A stretch of 37,130 bases of DNA. Origin: Roseococcus sp. (lineage in GTDB: Bacteria > Pseudomonadota > Alphaproteobacteria > Acetobacterales > Acetobacteraceae). A program made the translations under genes and the position numbers. The notes under the pieces are model-generated. The model worked only from the letters and a program-made list of their open reading frames with translations. It ran no database searches and was not told the DNA's origin. Shown piece after piece: positions 18,661-27,067 of this stretch (its first letter is position 1; each line of letters begins with the position of its first letter). Location: the NCBI RefSeq assembly GCF_019747315.1, contig NZ_JAIEQY010000315.1:1-37130 (forward strand), in the 5' to 3' direction.

Positions 18661-19709
18661 GGCGCGCCCCTGAGGCGCATCACATAGGCGATGATCTTCG
18701 CCGCCGCGTCCCAATGCTCGGCCGGAATTTCCTCGTCGAGTTCGACGCGGTAGAGCGCACGCGCCAGCGGCGGGTCGGGCAGCACCGGCACGCCGGCCTG
18801 GCGCGCCACCTCGCGGATTTTAGCCGCCATCGCATCCACTCCCTTGGCCACCACCCGCGGCGCCGCAGCTTGCCCGGCTTCATAGGCCAGGGCCACGGCA
18901 TAGTGGGTGGGGTTGGTGATCACCACGGTCGCGCGCGGCACGGCCGCCATCATGCGCCGCCGCCCCGCAGCCTCGCGCAGCTGGCGCATCCGGCCCTTGA
19001 TGATCGGGTCGCCCTCGCTTTCCTTGTATTCTTCCTTCAGCTCCTGCCGGCTCATCCGCAGCTTTTCCAGATGGCGGTAACGCACCAGCAGGATGTCCAG
19101 CAGCGCCAGCAGCGCGAAGGCGGCGAGTGTGGCGGCCAGCAGCCGCAACACGCCGCGCCCGGCGGCGGCGAAGAGTTCGGCCGGCGGCATGGCCAGCACG
19201 GCGGCCAGCCCCGGCAGGTCGCCCGCCACATACCAGAGGGCCGCGGCGACAATGGCGATCTTCAGCACCGAACGCCCGAATTCCAGCAGCCCCTCCGCCC
19301 CCAGGATGCGCGAGAAGCCCGAGATGGGGGAAATCTTGGCGAGGCTCGGCGCCAGCCCGCTCATCGAGACGGCGCCCCGCGTCTGGGCCAGCGTGGCGAC
19401 GATGGCGCCCAGCGCCGCCGCCAACGTGATGGGCCAGGTAAGATCGAGGAAGAGATCCAGCCATTCCCGCGCCGTGGCCGCGAGGCTCAACTCATGCCCC
19501 CGCCCCAGCGTGCCGCGCAGCGAGGCGGCGATGCGCTCCATCTGGCCCGGCAGCAGCAAGGCCGCCATGAAGGTGGAAGCCAGCAGCGTGGCAAAGCCCA
19601 CCGCCTCGCGCGAGAGGGCGACATTGCCCTGCTGCGCCGCCTGGTCGATGCGCTTCTGGGTGGCGGGTTCGGTTTTCTCGGCGCTGCTCTCGTCTTCTTC
19701 CTCGGCCAT
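18657..19709 (-). CDS. flhB: Flagellar export switch protein FlhB
   Basis: A 350-residue FlhB, the substrate-specificity switch of the flagellar type III export gate. The cytoplasmic N-terminus DESSAEKTEPATQKRI is standard, four hydrophobic helices follow, and the autocleavage motif NPTH is present (VVITNPTHYAVAL, about residue 270), followed by the C-terminal domain with PDPPLARALYR. It is the fourth gene after fliE in the minus-strand series and lies 3 bases from fliR. Its stop overlaps the kinase start. The run flgB-flgC-fliE-fliQ-fliR-flhB-kinase reads as one operon. Confidence 0.97.
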   Translation of the reverse strand: MAEEEDESSAEKTEPATQKRIDQAAQQGNVALSREAVGFATLLASTFMAALLLPGQMERIAASLRGTLGRGHELSLAATAREWLDLFLDLTWPITLAAALGAIVATLAQTRGAVSMSGLAPSLAKISPISGFSRILGAEGLLEFGRSVLKIAIVAAALWYVAGDLPGLAAVLAMPPAELFAAAGRGVLRLLAATLAAFALLALLDILLVRYRHLEKLRMSRQELKEEYKESEGDPIIKGRMRQLREAAGRRRMMAAVPRATVVITNPTHYAVALAYEAGQAAAPRVVAKGVDAMAAKIREVARQAGVPVLPDPPLARALYRVELDEEIPAEHWDAAAKIIAYVMRLRGAP

Positions 19710-19712
19710 GGC

Positions 19713-20495
19713 TCAGCCCCCCGGCAGGCGCAGGAAGCCCTGCACCATCCCCTGGCCCCAGAGCGCCAGCATGGAGGGCAGCAGCAGGATCAGCAGCAGG
19801 AAGCCGCCCAGGATCTGCACCGGCGCGGCCACGACAAAGACCTGCGCCTGCGGCGCCAGCCGCGCGATCAACCCGATGCCCGCATTCACGAAGATCGCCG
19901 CCAGCACGAAGGGGGCGGCGAGTTGCATGGCGAGCGAGAGACTTTCCGCCGCCATGCGCGCGATGGTCTCGGCGGCCGCACCCGCCGGCAGCCCCTGCCC
20001 CACCGGCAGCACGGCATAGCTCTCGACCAGCGCGCGCAGCGGGATTTCATAGAGGCCCGTCGCCAGCATCAGCGCCGCGGTGGCGAGCGAGAACATCCGC
20101 GCCAGCGCCGTGGCGCTCGCACCGAGAACGAGGTCGCCCTGCAAGGGCGAGGCGAGGCCGATCAGCAGCGCCACCACCTGCCCCGCCTGGGCCAGCGCCA
20201 GCGCCAGGAAGCGCGCCAGCAGCCCGATCCAGAGCCCCACCAGGATTTCCGTGACCAGCAGCAGCCCGAGCCCCGAAACCTCCTCGGGCATGGTGGGCAG
20301 GCTGGGCGCCAGGATGGGCAGCAGCGCCAGCACCAGCCCCACCGCGAGCGCCACGCGCAGATTGGCCGGCACCTCCGCCTCGCCAATGCCGGGCAGCAGC
20401 ATCACCGCCGCCCCCAGCCGGCAGAGGATCAGCACCGCCTGGAAGGCCAGCGCCGGCAGGGCGGCAAGCAGCGCGGCATCGGCGGGAAGAATCAC
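19713..20495 (-). CDS. fliR: Flagellar export gate protein FliR
   Basis: A 260-residue FliR, a membrane component of the export gate with FliP and FliQ. The hydrophobic pattern has about six helices. Landmarks are RLGAAVMLLPGIGEAEVPANLRVALAVGL and ASPLQGDLVLGASATALARMFSLATAALMLATGLYEIPLRAL, and PAPFVLAAI-like APFVLAAIFVNAGIGLIAR near the end. The start is GTG 20495 in GTGA, overlapping the fliQ stop by 4 bases; longer versions would run inside fliQ. Confidence 0.95.
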   Translation of the reverse strand: MILPADAALLAALPALAFQAVLILCRLGAAVMLLPGIGEAEVPANLRVALAVGLVLALLPILAPSLPTMPEEVSGLGLLLVTEILVGLWIGLLARFLALALAQAGQVVALLIGLASPLQGDLVLGASATALARMFSLATAALMLATGLYEIPLRALVESYAVLPVGQGLPAGAAAETIARMAAESLSLAMQLAAPFVLAAIFVNAGIGLIARLAPQAQVFVVAAPVQILGGFLLLILLLPSMLALWGQGMVQGFLRLPGG

Positions 20496-20767
20496 GGCAG
20501 GCCACCCACCGCGATCACCTGGTCGAACAGCCGCCCGGCCCAGGCCTGCATCAACCCCGTCATGAAGGGCCCGGTGATGAGCAACAGCCCGCCAATGGCG
20601 GCGAGCTTCGGCAGGAAGGCGAGCGTCGCCTCCTGGATCTGCGTCAAAGCCTGAAGGAGGGAGACGACCAAGCCGATGGCGAGCACCACCAGCAAGGGCG
20701 GCCCCGCCAATTGCAGGGTCACCCAGAGCGCCTCGCGCATCGCCATGGCGACGGGTTGTTCGAGCAT
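20492..20767 (-). CDS. fliQ: Flagellar export gate protein FliQ
   Basis: A 91-residue FliQ with two transmembrane helices. The segments REALWVTLQLAGPPLLVVLAIGLVVSLLQALTQIQEATLAFLPK and the second helix ending in GPFMTGL are diagnostic. AGGAGGT lies before ATG 20767. A 90-base gap separates it from fliE, the widest spacing in the series apart from none other; no separate promoter was identified there. Confidence 0.97.
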   Translation of the reverse strand: MLEQPVAMAMREALWVTLQLAGPPLLVVLAIGLVVSLLQALTQIQEATLAFLPKLAAIGGLLLITGPFMTGLMQAWAGRLFDQVIAVGGLP

Positions 20768-20857
20768 CCGGCCCCACCTCCTGTGGGCGCGCGGCCAAGA
20801 CCTGTTGCGCGGCCTGCTGATCCGTGACGCGAAGGGGCGCCGCGGGCAGGGCGCGGA

Positions 20858-21157
20858 TCAGATCGGCATGCGCATCACATCCTGATAGGCGGTGACGACG
20901 CGATCGCGCACCGCCGTCGCCGTCTGCAAGGCAAGTTCCGCGCGCGAGATCGCCAGCACCACATCCGTCACGCTGCCCTGGCCGGTCAGCGCATTGGTGG
21001 AGGCGGCATCGGCGCTGCGGCCGACATCAATGGCGGATTGCGCGGCGCGGCTCAGCACCTCGCCGAAGCCGGCGCCTTGCGAGATCGCCTCGGCCCCGCC
21101 CATGGCGGCGCGATAGGCGGCGGCGGCGCCCGAAAGCGCCAGGCTGGGAGCGACCAT
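20858..21157 (-). CDS. fliE: Flagellar hook-basal body protein FliE
   Basis: A 99-residue FliE, which links the MS ring and export gate to the rod. The family's C-terminal pattern is clear: GQGSVTDVVLAISRAELALQTATAVRDRVVTAYQDVMRMPI. The N-terminal part is short and alanine-rich. AAGGAGG precedes ATG 21157, and the gene starts 11 bases after flgC ends, so they are co-transcribed. Confidence 0.95.
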   Translation of the reverse strand: MVAPSLALSGAAAAYRAAMGGAEAISQGAGFGEVLSRAAQSAIDVGRSADAASTNALTGQGSVTDVVLAISRAELALQTATAVRDRVVTAYQDVMRMPI

Positions 21158-21168
21158 CAGCCCCCTCC

Positions 21169-21576
21169 TTAACGCAGCGTTTCAATGGCGCGCATCAGCA
21201 TGCCGCGCGTGGTTTCCAGCACGGCCAGGTTGGCGGAGTAGCTGCGATTGGCCTCGCGCATGTCCATGTTCTCCACCAGGCTGTCCACATTGGGTGTCTT
21301 CACATAGCCGCGCGCATCGGCCGCGGGGTGGCCGGGCTCGAAACGCTCGGGAAAGTCGCGCTGGTCACGGCCGATGCGCGAGACCTGCACGGTCTGCACG
21401 CCCAGGCTGCGGTCCAGCCGGCTGCCGAAGCTCACGGTCTTGCGGCGATAGGGCTCGGCGCCCGGGGATTGCCCCGTGCTGTCGCGGTTGGCGATGTTCT
21501 CGGCCACGATGCGCAGCCGCGCGGATTGCGCGGACATGCCTGCGGCGGAGATCGAAAGGGCGCGGTCAAGGTCCAT
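21169..21576 (-). CDS. flgC: Flagellar proximal rod protein FlgC
   Basis: A 135-residue FlgC. The N-terminal rod motif SISAAGMSAQSARLRIVAENIANRDST is typical, as is the C-terminal GYVKTPNVDSLVENMDMREANRSYSANLAVLETTRGML. AAGGAGA precedes the ATG. It follows flgB by 33 bases. The protein is exported through the type III gate encoded by the downstream genes and assembles in the periplasmic rod. Confidence 0.97.
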   Translation of the reverse strand: MDLDRALSISAAGMSAQSARLRIVAENIANRDSTGQSPGAEPYRRKTVSFGSRLDRSLGVQTVQVSRIGRDQRDFPERFEPGHPAADARGYVKTPNVDSLVENMDMREANRSYSANLAVLETTRGMLMRAIETLR

Positions 21577-21609
21577 CAGCTTTCTCCTTCGGGTTTCAGC
21601 GGCACCGCA

Positions 21610-21996
21610 TCAGCGCCCAAGCGCCATGCGGAACAGGCCGATGTATTTGCGGTGCAGGCCCATCGCCAAAGCATGCGCCTGGTCCGTCTCCGCGATGCGG
21701 ATCGCCTCCTGGTCGAGCGAGACGGCGTTGCCATTGGGCGTGCGGTCCGCCACGCGCCGGTCCTGCACGGCGAGCGCCGAGAGGCCGGAGGGCGTCAGAT
21801 GCCGCGCATCCGTCGCCACCATCATGGCCATGGGGCGCTGGCGCTCCAGCAATTGGCGGAAGGGCACGGCGTCACTCGGGCGGAAGCCGGGCGTATCGGC
21901 ATTGGCGACATTCTGCGATAGCAGCCGCTGGCGCGTGTCGAGCCAGGCGAGGCGGCGTTCCGCGAGCGAGATGGGGCTGTTGCCGATGACGTCCAT
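21610..21996 (-). CDS. flgB: Flagellar proximal rod protein FlgB
   Basis: A 128-residue FlgB. The rod-protein motif RLAWLDTRQRLLSQNVANADTPGFRPSD is present near the N-terminus, with a C-terminal helix region ALAMGLHRKYIGLFRMALGR. I prefer ATG 21996; GTG 22011 in frame would add five residues, and neither has a strong ribosome binding site. It is the first gene of the minus-strand flagellar operon. A TTAACC half-site facing the gene (22019-22024) lies 23 bases upstream, suggesting CtrA control. Confidence 0.93.
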   Translation of the reverse strand: MDVIGNSPISLAERRLAWLDTRQRLLSQNVANADTPGFRPSDAVPFRQLLERQRPMAMMVATDARHLTPSGLSALAVQDRRVADRTPNGNAVSLDQEAIRIAETDQAHALAMGLHRKYIGLFRMALGR

Positions 21997-22018
21997 GCGC
22001 CGCTTAGACACCGGTTGG

Positions 22019-22060
22019 GGTTAAGAAAATCTGAAGCGCGGCGCTGAGGAAATCTTAACC
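22019..22060. promoter_or_regulatory. Outward-facing TTAACC half-sites (possible CtrA sites)
   Basis: An 8-base inverted repeat, GGTTAAGA (22019-22026) and TCTTAACC (22053-22060), in the 86-base divergent gap between flgB and the 96-residue gene. Each arm presents TTAACC towards its own gene. TTAACC(AT) is the CtrA half-site, and TTAA is rare in this GC-rich window. Flagellar genes are a standard part of the CtrA regulon and a CckA-like kinase is encoded in the same operon. A different dimeric repressor could also use this palindrome. Confidence 0.5.
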
Positions 22061-22082
22061 TTCCACCCGGCATTCTTTGCCC

Positions 22083-22373
22083 ATGCTCAAGCGCCACACC
22101 CCCGCCGAAGCCCATATCGCCGACCTGCAGCCGAGCCTGGAGGTCGCCGCCACGCTCGCCGCGATCGACAGCCTGCAAGGCACGCTCGCCATGGCGCGCG
22201 CCCTGGTGATGGCGGGCCGCGCGGTGGAGCTGGAAGGGCTGGACCGCGAGGCCGCGCGGCTTTGTGCCGCCGTCGCCTGCCTGCCCGGCGATTCCGGCCA
22301 GGTGCTGATCGGCTCCCTGGTCGGGCTGACGCGCGAGATCGACGCGCTCTCGGTCTGCCTGCCGGAACCCTGA
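22083..22373 (+). CDS. Unknown protein linked to flagellar genes (96 aa)
   Basis: A 96-residue, mainly helical protein with no signal peptide or membrane segment. The visible pattern is leucine/alanine-rich, with IADLQPSLEVAATLAAIDSLQGTLAMARALVMAGRAVELEGLDREAARLCAAVACLP, which suggests a small helical bundle. I do not recognise it. It lies between flgB (divergent) and fliO, 37 bases before fliO on the same strand, so a flagellar accessory or chaperone role, such as a FlgN-like role, is possible by position only. ATG 22083 is preferred over TTG 22077. Confidence 0.62.
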   Translation: MLKRHTPAEAHIADLQPSLEVAATLAAIDSLQGTLAMARALVMAGRAVELEGLDREAARLCAAVACLPGDSGQVLIGSLVGLTREIDALSVCLPEP

Positions 22374-22410
22374 ACCCACACGCCCTTTTGGCGCCGGCAG
22401 GAGGCCGCGC

Positions 22411-22683
22411 ATGTCACCCCTCGATGCCACGACCATCGCCCAGGCGCCCATCGTCCAGATGTTGGCCGCCCTGGCCGCCGTGCTGCTGCTGGCCTGGGGG
22501 GCGGCGCGGCTGGCGCGCAGCCGCGGGCTGGTCACCGCCACGCCGGGCCGGCTCGCCATCCGCGCCGCCTGCCCCCTGGATCCGCGCCGCCGCCTCATCC
22601 TGATCGCCTGTGACGGGCGGGAGGCGCTGCTGCTCACGGGGCCGGCGGGCGATCAATTCCTGGGCTGGGTGCCCTCGCCTTGA
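22411..22683 (+). CDS. fliO: Flagellar biosynthesis protein FliO
   Basis: A 90-residue FliO-like protein, which helps FliP assemble. It has one N-terminal transmembrane helix (about residues 11-32, VQMLAALAAVLLLAWGAARLA) and a short cytoplasmic beta-rich domain with LDPRRRLILIACDGREALLLTGPAGDQFLGWV, the FliO signature region. AGGAGG lies upstream of the ATG. Its stop overlaps the fliP start by 4 bases in TTGA, which also supports the name. Confidence 0.85.
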   Translation: MSPLDATTIAQAPIVQMLAALAAVLLLAWGAARLARSRGLVTATPGRLAIRAACPLDPRRRLILIACDGREALLLTGPAGDQFLGWVPSP

Positions 22684-23402
22684 GGTGGTTCCTTCCCTTC
22701 GCCCTTCTGATGCTGACGGGGCCGGCCGTGGCGCAATCCGTCTCGCTCGACCTCGGCGGCAGCCAACCCGGGGCGACGGCGCGGCTGGTGCAGCTGACGG
22801 CGCTGATCGGGCTGATCTCGCTGGCCCCTTCCCTGCTGGTGATGGCCACCGCCTTCACACGCATCGTCATCGTCCTCGCACTGCTGCGCACCGCCATCGG
22901 CGCGCAGGGCGTGCCGCCAAATCCGGTGCTGATCGGGCTCGCGCTGTTTCTCTCCTTCTTCGTGATGCAGCCGGTGCTGGAGCTCGCCTGGACGCAAGGC
23001 GTGGTGCCGATGAATGAAGGCCGCCTTTCCGAGCTGGAGGGCCTCTCCGCCATGGCCGAGCCCTTCCGCAAATTCATGGCCGCCAATGTGCGCGAGAGCG
23101 ACCTGAACCTCTTCACCCAGCTCGCCCGCCTGCCGGCGACGGCGCCGGATGCCGCGCCCTTCCGCACGCTGATGCCGGCCTTCCTGGTCACGGAACTCAA
23201 GCGCGCCTTCGAGATCGGCTTCCTGCTGTTCCTCCCCTTCCTGGTGATCGACATGGTGGTGGCCTCCATCCTCATGTCGCTCGGCATGATGATGCTGCCG
23301 CCCAACGTGGTGGCGTTGCCCTTCAAGCTCATCTTCTTCGTGCTGGTGGATGGCTGGGCGTTGCTGTCGTCGAGCCTGGTGCAGGGCTTCGTGCTGCCTT
23401 GA
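22680..23402 (+). CDS. fliP: Flagellar export gate protein FliP
   Basis: A 240-residue FliP. It has a signal peptide (WFLPFALLMLTGPAVAQ), then the core segments LAPSLLVMATAFTRIVIVLALLRTAIGAQGVPPNPVLIGLALFLSFFVM, and the C-terminal TELKRAFEIGFLLFLPFLVIDMVVASILMSLGMMMLPP with VDGW, all diagnostic. The start is TTG 22680 overlapping the fliO stop. It forms the central export channel with FliQ and FliR, encoded on the opposite strand. Its stop faces the comEC stop across 57 bases. Confidence 0.97.
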   Translation: MRWFLPFALLMLTGPAVAQSVSLDLGGSQPGATARLVQLTALIGLISLAPSLLVMATAFTRIVIVLALLRTAIGAQGVPPNPVLIGLALFLSFFVMQPVLELAWTQGVVPMNEGRLSELEGLSAMAEPFRKFMAANVRESDLNLFTQLARLPATAPDAAPFRTLMPAFLVTELKRAFEIGFLLFLPFLVIDMVVASILMSLGMMMLPPNVVALPFKLIFFVLVDGWALLSSSLVQGFVLP

Positions 23403-23459
23403 GCCGAGTTGACGGGCGGATTCACGCCTGCGGGCCAAGCGGCCCTCCGGCGATCCGAC

Positions 23460-25619
23460 CTACTCCGTCTCCGCCATCGGTTCCTGCCCGACGCCACGCG
23501 GTGTGGGGCGCGGGGGCACCCAGGGCCGCTCGCCCCGCCAGGCGCGGTCCGAGACGACGCGCGGCGGGTCGAGCCACACCGCATGGGCGCCATCCCGCCA
23601 GACCGAGAAGCGGTCCACCACCACGCTCCCGGGGCAGTCGCCCCGCACCGGCTCGGGCGAGAGGATGATGGGCGCGGTGCCGCAGGCCGGATGCGGGGTG
23701 CGCCGGAAATCCGGCGCTGGGCGCTGGCCACGCGGCGGCGGCGCGGGGCGCAGCAGCAGCACGGCGGGCGCCCCCGCCGCATCGCGCAGCAGGCAGGTGC
23801 CGGGGGTGCAGGTGATGCGCCCCGCGGCCAACTCGCCCTCCAGCGGCAAGGGCGTGCCCGCATCATCGCCAAACCCCCGCAGCCACGAATCCCCGATGAA
23901 GCGCGAGGCGCCGGGCCGCCGCTCGAAAAACACCTCGCCCGCCACCTGGAAGGCAAAGAGGCGCCCATCCGAAGCTGCAAGCGCCACCGGCAGGCTGGCC
24001 CAGCCCCAGCTGGCGAAGCCCAGCGCCATGGGCACCAGGCCCAGCAACCGCCAACGCTCGCGCCACAGGCAAAGCCAGCAGAAGCCCAGTGTGATCACCG
24101 CCAGCGAGAGCGCCGGCAGCGGCGCCATCGCCAGCGCCGCCCCGGGCCAGGACGCCACCGCCTGCGCCACCGCCAGGATGCCCGCGATGCCCCAGCCCAT
24201 CACCTCCAGCGCCCACCCCTCCGCGCCGAAGGGCATCAGCAGCAGCGCCAGCATCCCCGCCGGCATCACCAGGAAGGAGGTGAGCGGCACGGCCAGCGCA
24301 TTCGCCGCCACGCCATAGACCTGCACCCGGCCGAAATGGTGCAGCCCGAAGGGCGTGGTCGCGAGCCCCGCCAGCACCGAGGTCAGCACCGTGCCCAGCA
24401 GAAGCAGCGCCGCCCGCTGCCAGAGCGGGCGCGGCGTGGTGCCGCCCATCAGCCAGGGCCGCGCGGCCTCGAACCCCGCGATCAGCGCCAGCACGGCCGC
24501 GAAGCTCATCTGGAAGGAGGGGCCGAGAATGGCCGCCGGCTGGATCACCAGCACCGCCACCGCGGCGAAGGCGAGCACCCTGGGGCTGAGCGCGCGCCGG
24601 CCCACCAGCAGCGCCAGTGTGACCAGCGCCGCCATGGCGAAGCTGCGCTGCATCGGCACCTGGCTGCCGGTCAGCACCATGTAGAAGCCGCCCGCCGCCA
24701 GCGCCGTGATGGCCGCCCAGGGCTTGGTGCCGAAGCGCAGCGCGAAGCCCGGCCACAGTGCCAGCCCGCCCCGCACCAGGGCAAAGACCAGCCCCATCAC
24801 GATGGCGATGTGCAGCCCCGAGACGGAGAGCAGATGCGCCAGCCCCGAATCGCGCATCGCCTGCATCTCGGCCGGCGGAATCCCGCTCTGGCCCCCCGTC
24901 AGCAGCGCCGCGCCGATGGCGCCCACGCCCCCGGGCAGCGCCGCCATCACCCGCGCCTCGATCCGTGCCCTGAGGCCCGAGAGCGGCGGCGCCGCGCCAT
25001 CCTGCGCCGTGATCTCCACCGGCCCCAGCGCGAAGCCGGAGCCCGCCACCCCGTCGAAAAACGCCGCCCGCTGGAAATCCCAGGCGCCGGGATAGGCCGG
25101 CGCCGAGGGTTGGCGGATCAGCGCCCGCAGCGCCACGCGATCCCCTGGCTCCGGCCGCGTTGTGTCGTTGGCGCGCAGCCTGACACGGATCAGCCGGGCG
25201 CTGGGTTCCATGCCCTCGGCCCAAGCGGCCCCGGCGAGCGTCAGGCGCAGCCCGCCGGGCAGCGGGTCCACCTCGATCACCGTGCCGGTCAGCGCCATGG
25301 CGCCGCGGGGCAGCTCCGGCATGGGCGCGGCGCGCCCCGCATGCCAGGCGGCCAGCGCGAAGCCCGCGCCCAGGCAGGCCAGCAATGCCAGGCCCCAGGC
25401 CAGCAGCGGCGCCCGCGCGCGGCACCAGAGCGCCGCCCCGGCCAGCGGCAGCGCGGCCAGGCCACACCACAGCGGCGGCTCGAAGCGCGGCACGAAATAG
25501 AGCAGCACCCCCACGCCCAGCGCCACCGGCAGCCAGAGGGCCAGCCGGCCCGCCTCGGCCTCCAGCCGGCGAATCACCCAGGGTTGCGGCGCGGCCTGCA
25601 TCTGCACGCAAGGGAGCAT
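23460..25619 (-). CDS. comEC: ComEC/Rec2 DNA uptake channel
   Basis: A 719-residue ComEC/Rec2, the inner-membrane channel for single-stranded DNA in natural transformation. N-terminal helices are followed by an OB-like soluble region (about residues 105-205; GTVIEVDPLPGGLRL..DRVALRALI) and the Competence core with SGLAHLLSVSGLHIAIVMGL, SQVPMQRSFAMA and a further set of helices. The C-terminal 190 residues are not a normal metallo-beta-lactamase domain: no HxHxDH is present, and two cysteine-containing segments (ITCTPGTCLL) remain, as in many alphaproteobacterial ComECs. The start is ATG 25619 (GTG 25622 is adjacent). No other competence gene is in the window. It diverges from gltX across 40 bases. 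Confidence 0.93.
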   Translation of the reverse strand: MLPCVQMQAAPQPWVIRRLEAEAGRLALWLPVALGVGVLLYFVPRFEPPLWCGLAALPLAGAALWCRARAPLLAWGLALLACLGAGFALAAWHAGRAAPMPELPRGAMALTGTVIEVDPLPGGLRLTLAGAAWAEGMEPSARLIRVRLRANDTTRPEPGDRVALRALIRQPSAPAYPGAWDFQRAAFFDGVAGSGFALGPVEITAQDGAAPPLSGLRARIEARVMAALPGGVGAIGAALLTGGQSGIPPAEMQAMRDSGLAHLLSVSGLHIAIVMGLVFALVRGGLALWPGFALRFGTKPWAAITALAAGGFYMVLTGSQVPMQRSFAMAALVTLALLVGRRALSPRVLAFAAVAVLVIQPAAILGPSFQMSFAAVLALIAGFEAARPWLMGGTTPRPLWQRAALLLLGTVLTSVLAGLATTPFGLHHFGRVQVYGVAANALAVPLTSFLVMPAGMLALLLMPFGAEGWALEVMGWGIAGILAVAQAVASWPGAALAMAPLPALSLAVITLGFCWLCLWRERWRLLGLVPMALGFASWGWASLPVALAASDGRLFAFQVAGEVFFERRPGASRFIGDSWLRGFGDDAGTPLPLEGELAAGRITCTPGTCLLRDAAGAPAVLLLRPAPPPRGQRPAPDFRRTPHPACGTAPIILSPEPVRGDCPGSVVVDRFSVWRDGAHAVWLDPPRVVSDRAWRGERPWVPPRPTPRGVGQEPMAETE

Positions 25620-25659
25620 CACCCCTCACCCGCCGTCCAGCCTCGTGGTAAGAGGGGGC

Positions 25660-27054
25660 ATGACCGTTCGCACCCGCTTCGCCCCCTCGCCCACCGGCTA
25701 CCTCCATATCGGGGGTGCCCGCACCGCGCTGTTCAACGCGCTCTTCGCCCGCCGGCATGGCGGCGCCTATCTGCTGCGCATCGAGGACACAGACCGCGCC
25801 CGCAGCACGCAGGAGGCCGTGGACCAGATCCTGGAATCGCTGGCCTGGCTCGGCCTTTCGCCGGATGAGCCGCCCGTCTTCCAGTCCCAGCGCGAGGCCC
25901 GCCATGCCGAGGTGGCCCACGAACTCCTCGCCGCCGGCAAGGCCTACCGCGCCTACGAATCCCCCGAGGAACTCGTGGCGATGCGCGAGCGCGCCATCGC
26001 CGAGAAGCGCCCGCCCCGCTATGACGGCCACTGGCGCGAGCGCGAGCCCGGCCCGGCCGAGGCCGGCAAGCCCTTCGCCATCCGCCTCAAGGCGCCCCAG
26101 GCCGGCGAGACCGTCGTCGCCGACGAGGTGCAGGGCCAGGTCACCGTCGCCAATACCGAACTGGATGACATGATCATCCTGCGCTCCGACGGCACGCCCA
26201 CCTACCTCCACGCCGTGGTGGTGGATGACCATGACATGGGCATCACCCATGTCATCCGCGGCGATGACCACCTGACCAACACCTTCCGCCAATGCATGGT
26301 CTATGACGCGATGGGCTGGCACCGCCCGCGCTTCGGCCACATCCCGCTGATCCACGGGGCCGATGGCGCCAAGCTCAGCAAGCGGCACGGCGCCGTCTCG
26401 GTGCTGGACTTCCGCGACCAGGGGCTGCTGCCCGACGCCGTCTGCAACTACCTGCTGCGGCTGGGCTGGGGCCATGGCGATGAGGAGATCATCCCCCGCG
26501 ACCGGGCCGAGAAGATCTTCGACCTCAAGGATGTCGGCCGCGCCGCCTCCCGCATGGACTACAAAAAACTGGAGCATGTGAACGGCGTCTATCTGCGCCA
26601 GGCCGACGCCGCGAAGCTGCTGCCCGATGTGCTGCACCGCCTCTCCAGCTCCGGCGAGCTCTATGGCACCGAGAAAATCGCCCGCGTGCAGACCCTGCTG
26701 CCGGCGCTCCAGGAGCGCGCGAAGAACCTGGCCGAACTCGCCGCCTCCGCCGCCTTCGCCGTCACCGATGGCGCGCCCGAGGCCGATGCGAAATCCGCGG
26801 CCCTGCTGACGCCCGAGGCCAAGGCGCGGCTGGCCGACCTGGCCGAATTCCTCTCGGCCGCACCCTGGGAGCGGGCCGATCTGGAACACTGGCTGCGCGA
26901 TTATGCCGATGTGAAGGGCGTGAAGCTGAAGGACGTGGCCCAGCCGCTGCGCGTCGCACTCACCGGCAGCACCATGTCCCCGCCAATTGACCTGACGCTG
27001 TTCGCGCTGGGGCGGGACGAGGCGCTGGCGCGCATCCTGGCGGCGGCCGGCTGA
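25660..27054 (+). CDS. gltX: Glutamyl-tRNA synthetase
   Basis: A 464-residue class I glutamyl-tRNA synthetase. The HIGH-like motif is SPTGYLHIGGARTALFN at residues 9-25, the adenylate-binding RIEDTD follows, and the KMSKS-like motif is GAKLSKRHG. The C-terminal helical domain (KGVKLKDVAQPLRVALTGSTMSPPI) is complete. AGAGGGGG lies before ATG 25660. Alphaproteobacteria often have two such enzymes; which tRNA set this copy charges cannot be told by eye. The gene ends 3 bases from the convergent sulfotransferase-like gene, both stops in one hairpin. Confidence 0.97.
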   Translation: MTVRTRFAPSPTGYLHIGGARTALFNALFARRHGGAYLLRIEDTDRARSTQEAVDQILESLAWLGLSPDEPPVFQSQREARHAEVAHELLAAGKAYRAYESPEELVAMRERAIAEKRPPRYDGHWREREPGPAEAGKPFAIRLKAPQAGETVVADEVQGQVTVANTELDDMIILRSDGTPTYLHAVVVDDHDMGITHVIRGDDHLTNTFRQCMVYDAMGWHRPRFGHIPLIHGADGAKLSKRHGAVSVLDFRDQGLLPDAVCNYLLRLGWGHGDEEIIPRDRAEKIFDLKDVGRAASRMDYKKLEHVNGVYLRQADAAKLLPDVLHRLSSSGELYGTEKIARVQTLLPALQERAKNLAELAASAAFAVTDGAPEADAKSAALLTPEAKARLADLAEFLSAAPWERADLEHWLRDYADVKGVKLKDVAQPLRVALTGSTMSPPIDLTLFALGRDEALARILAAAG

Positions 27055-27067
27055 GGCTCAGCCGGCC
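27045..27067. terminator. Hairpin built from two convergent stop codons
   Basis: Perfect 10-base stem GGCCGGCTGA / TCAGCCGGCC with loop GGC. The left arm ends with the gltX stop TGA (27052-27054) and the right arm begins with TCA, the TGA stop of the opposing gene (27058-27060). It lies at the 3-base gap between the two genes and is likely the shared transcript end. Confidence 0.6.

Noticed and set aside
20768-20857. A separate gene or promoter between fliE and fliQ
   Set aside because: The 90 bases hold no frame with a binding site and no clear promoter; fliQ's own binding site is near 20775.
23863-26889. Minus-strand 1008-codon frame across comEC and gltX
   Set aside because: It runs antisense to gltX and in the wrong frame of comEC, with low-complexity Gly/Ala/Arg sequence. 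Both real genes have clear motifs in other frames.
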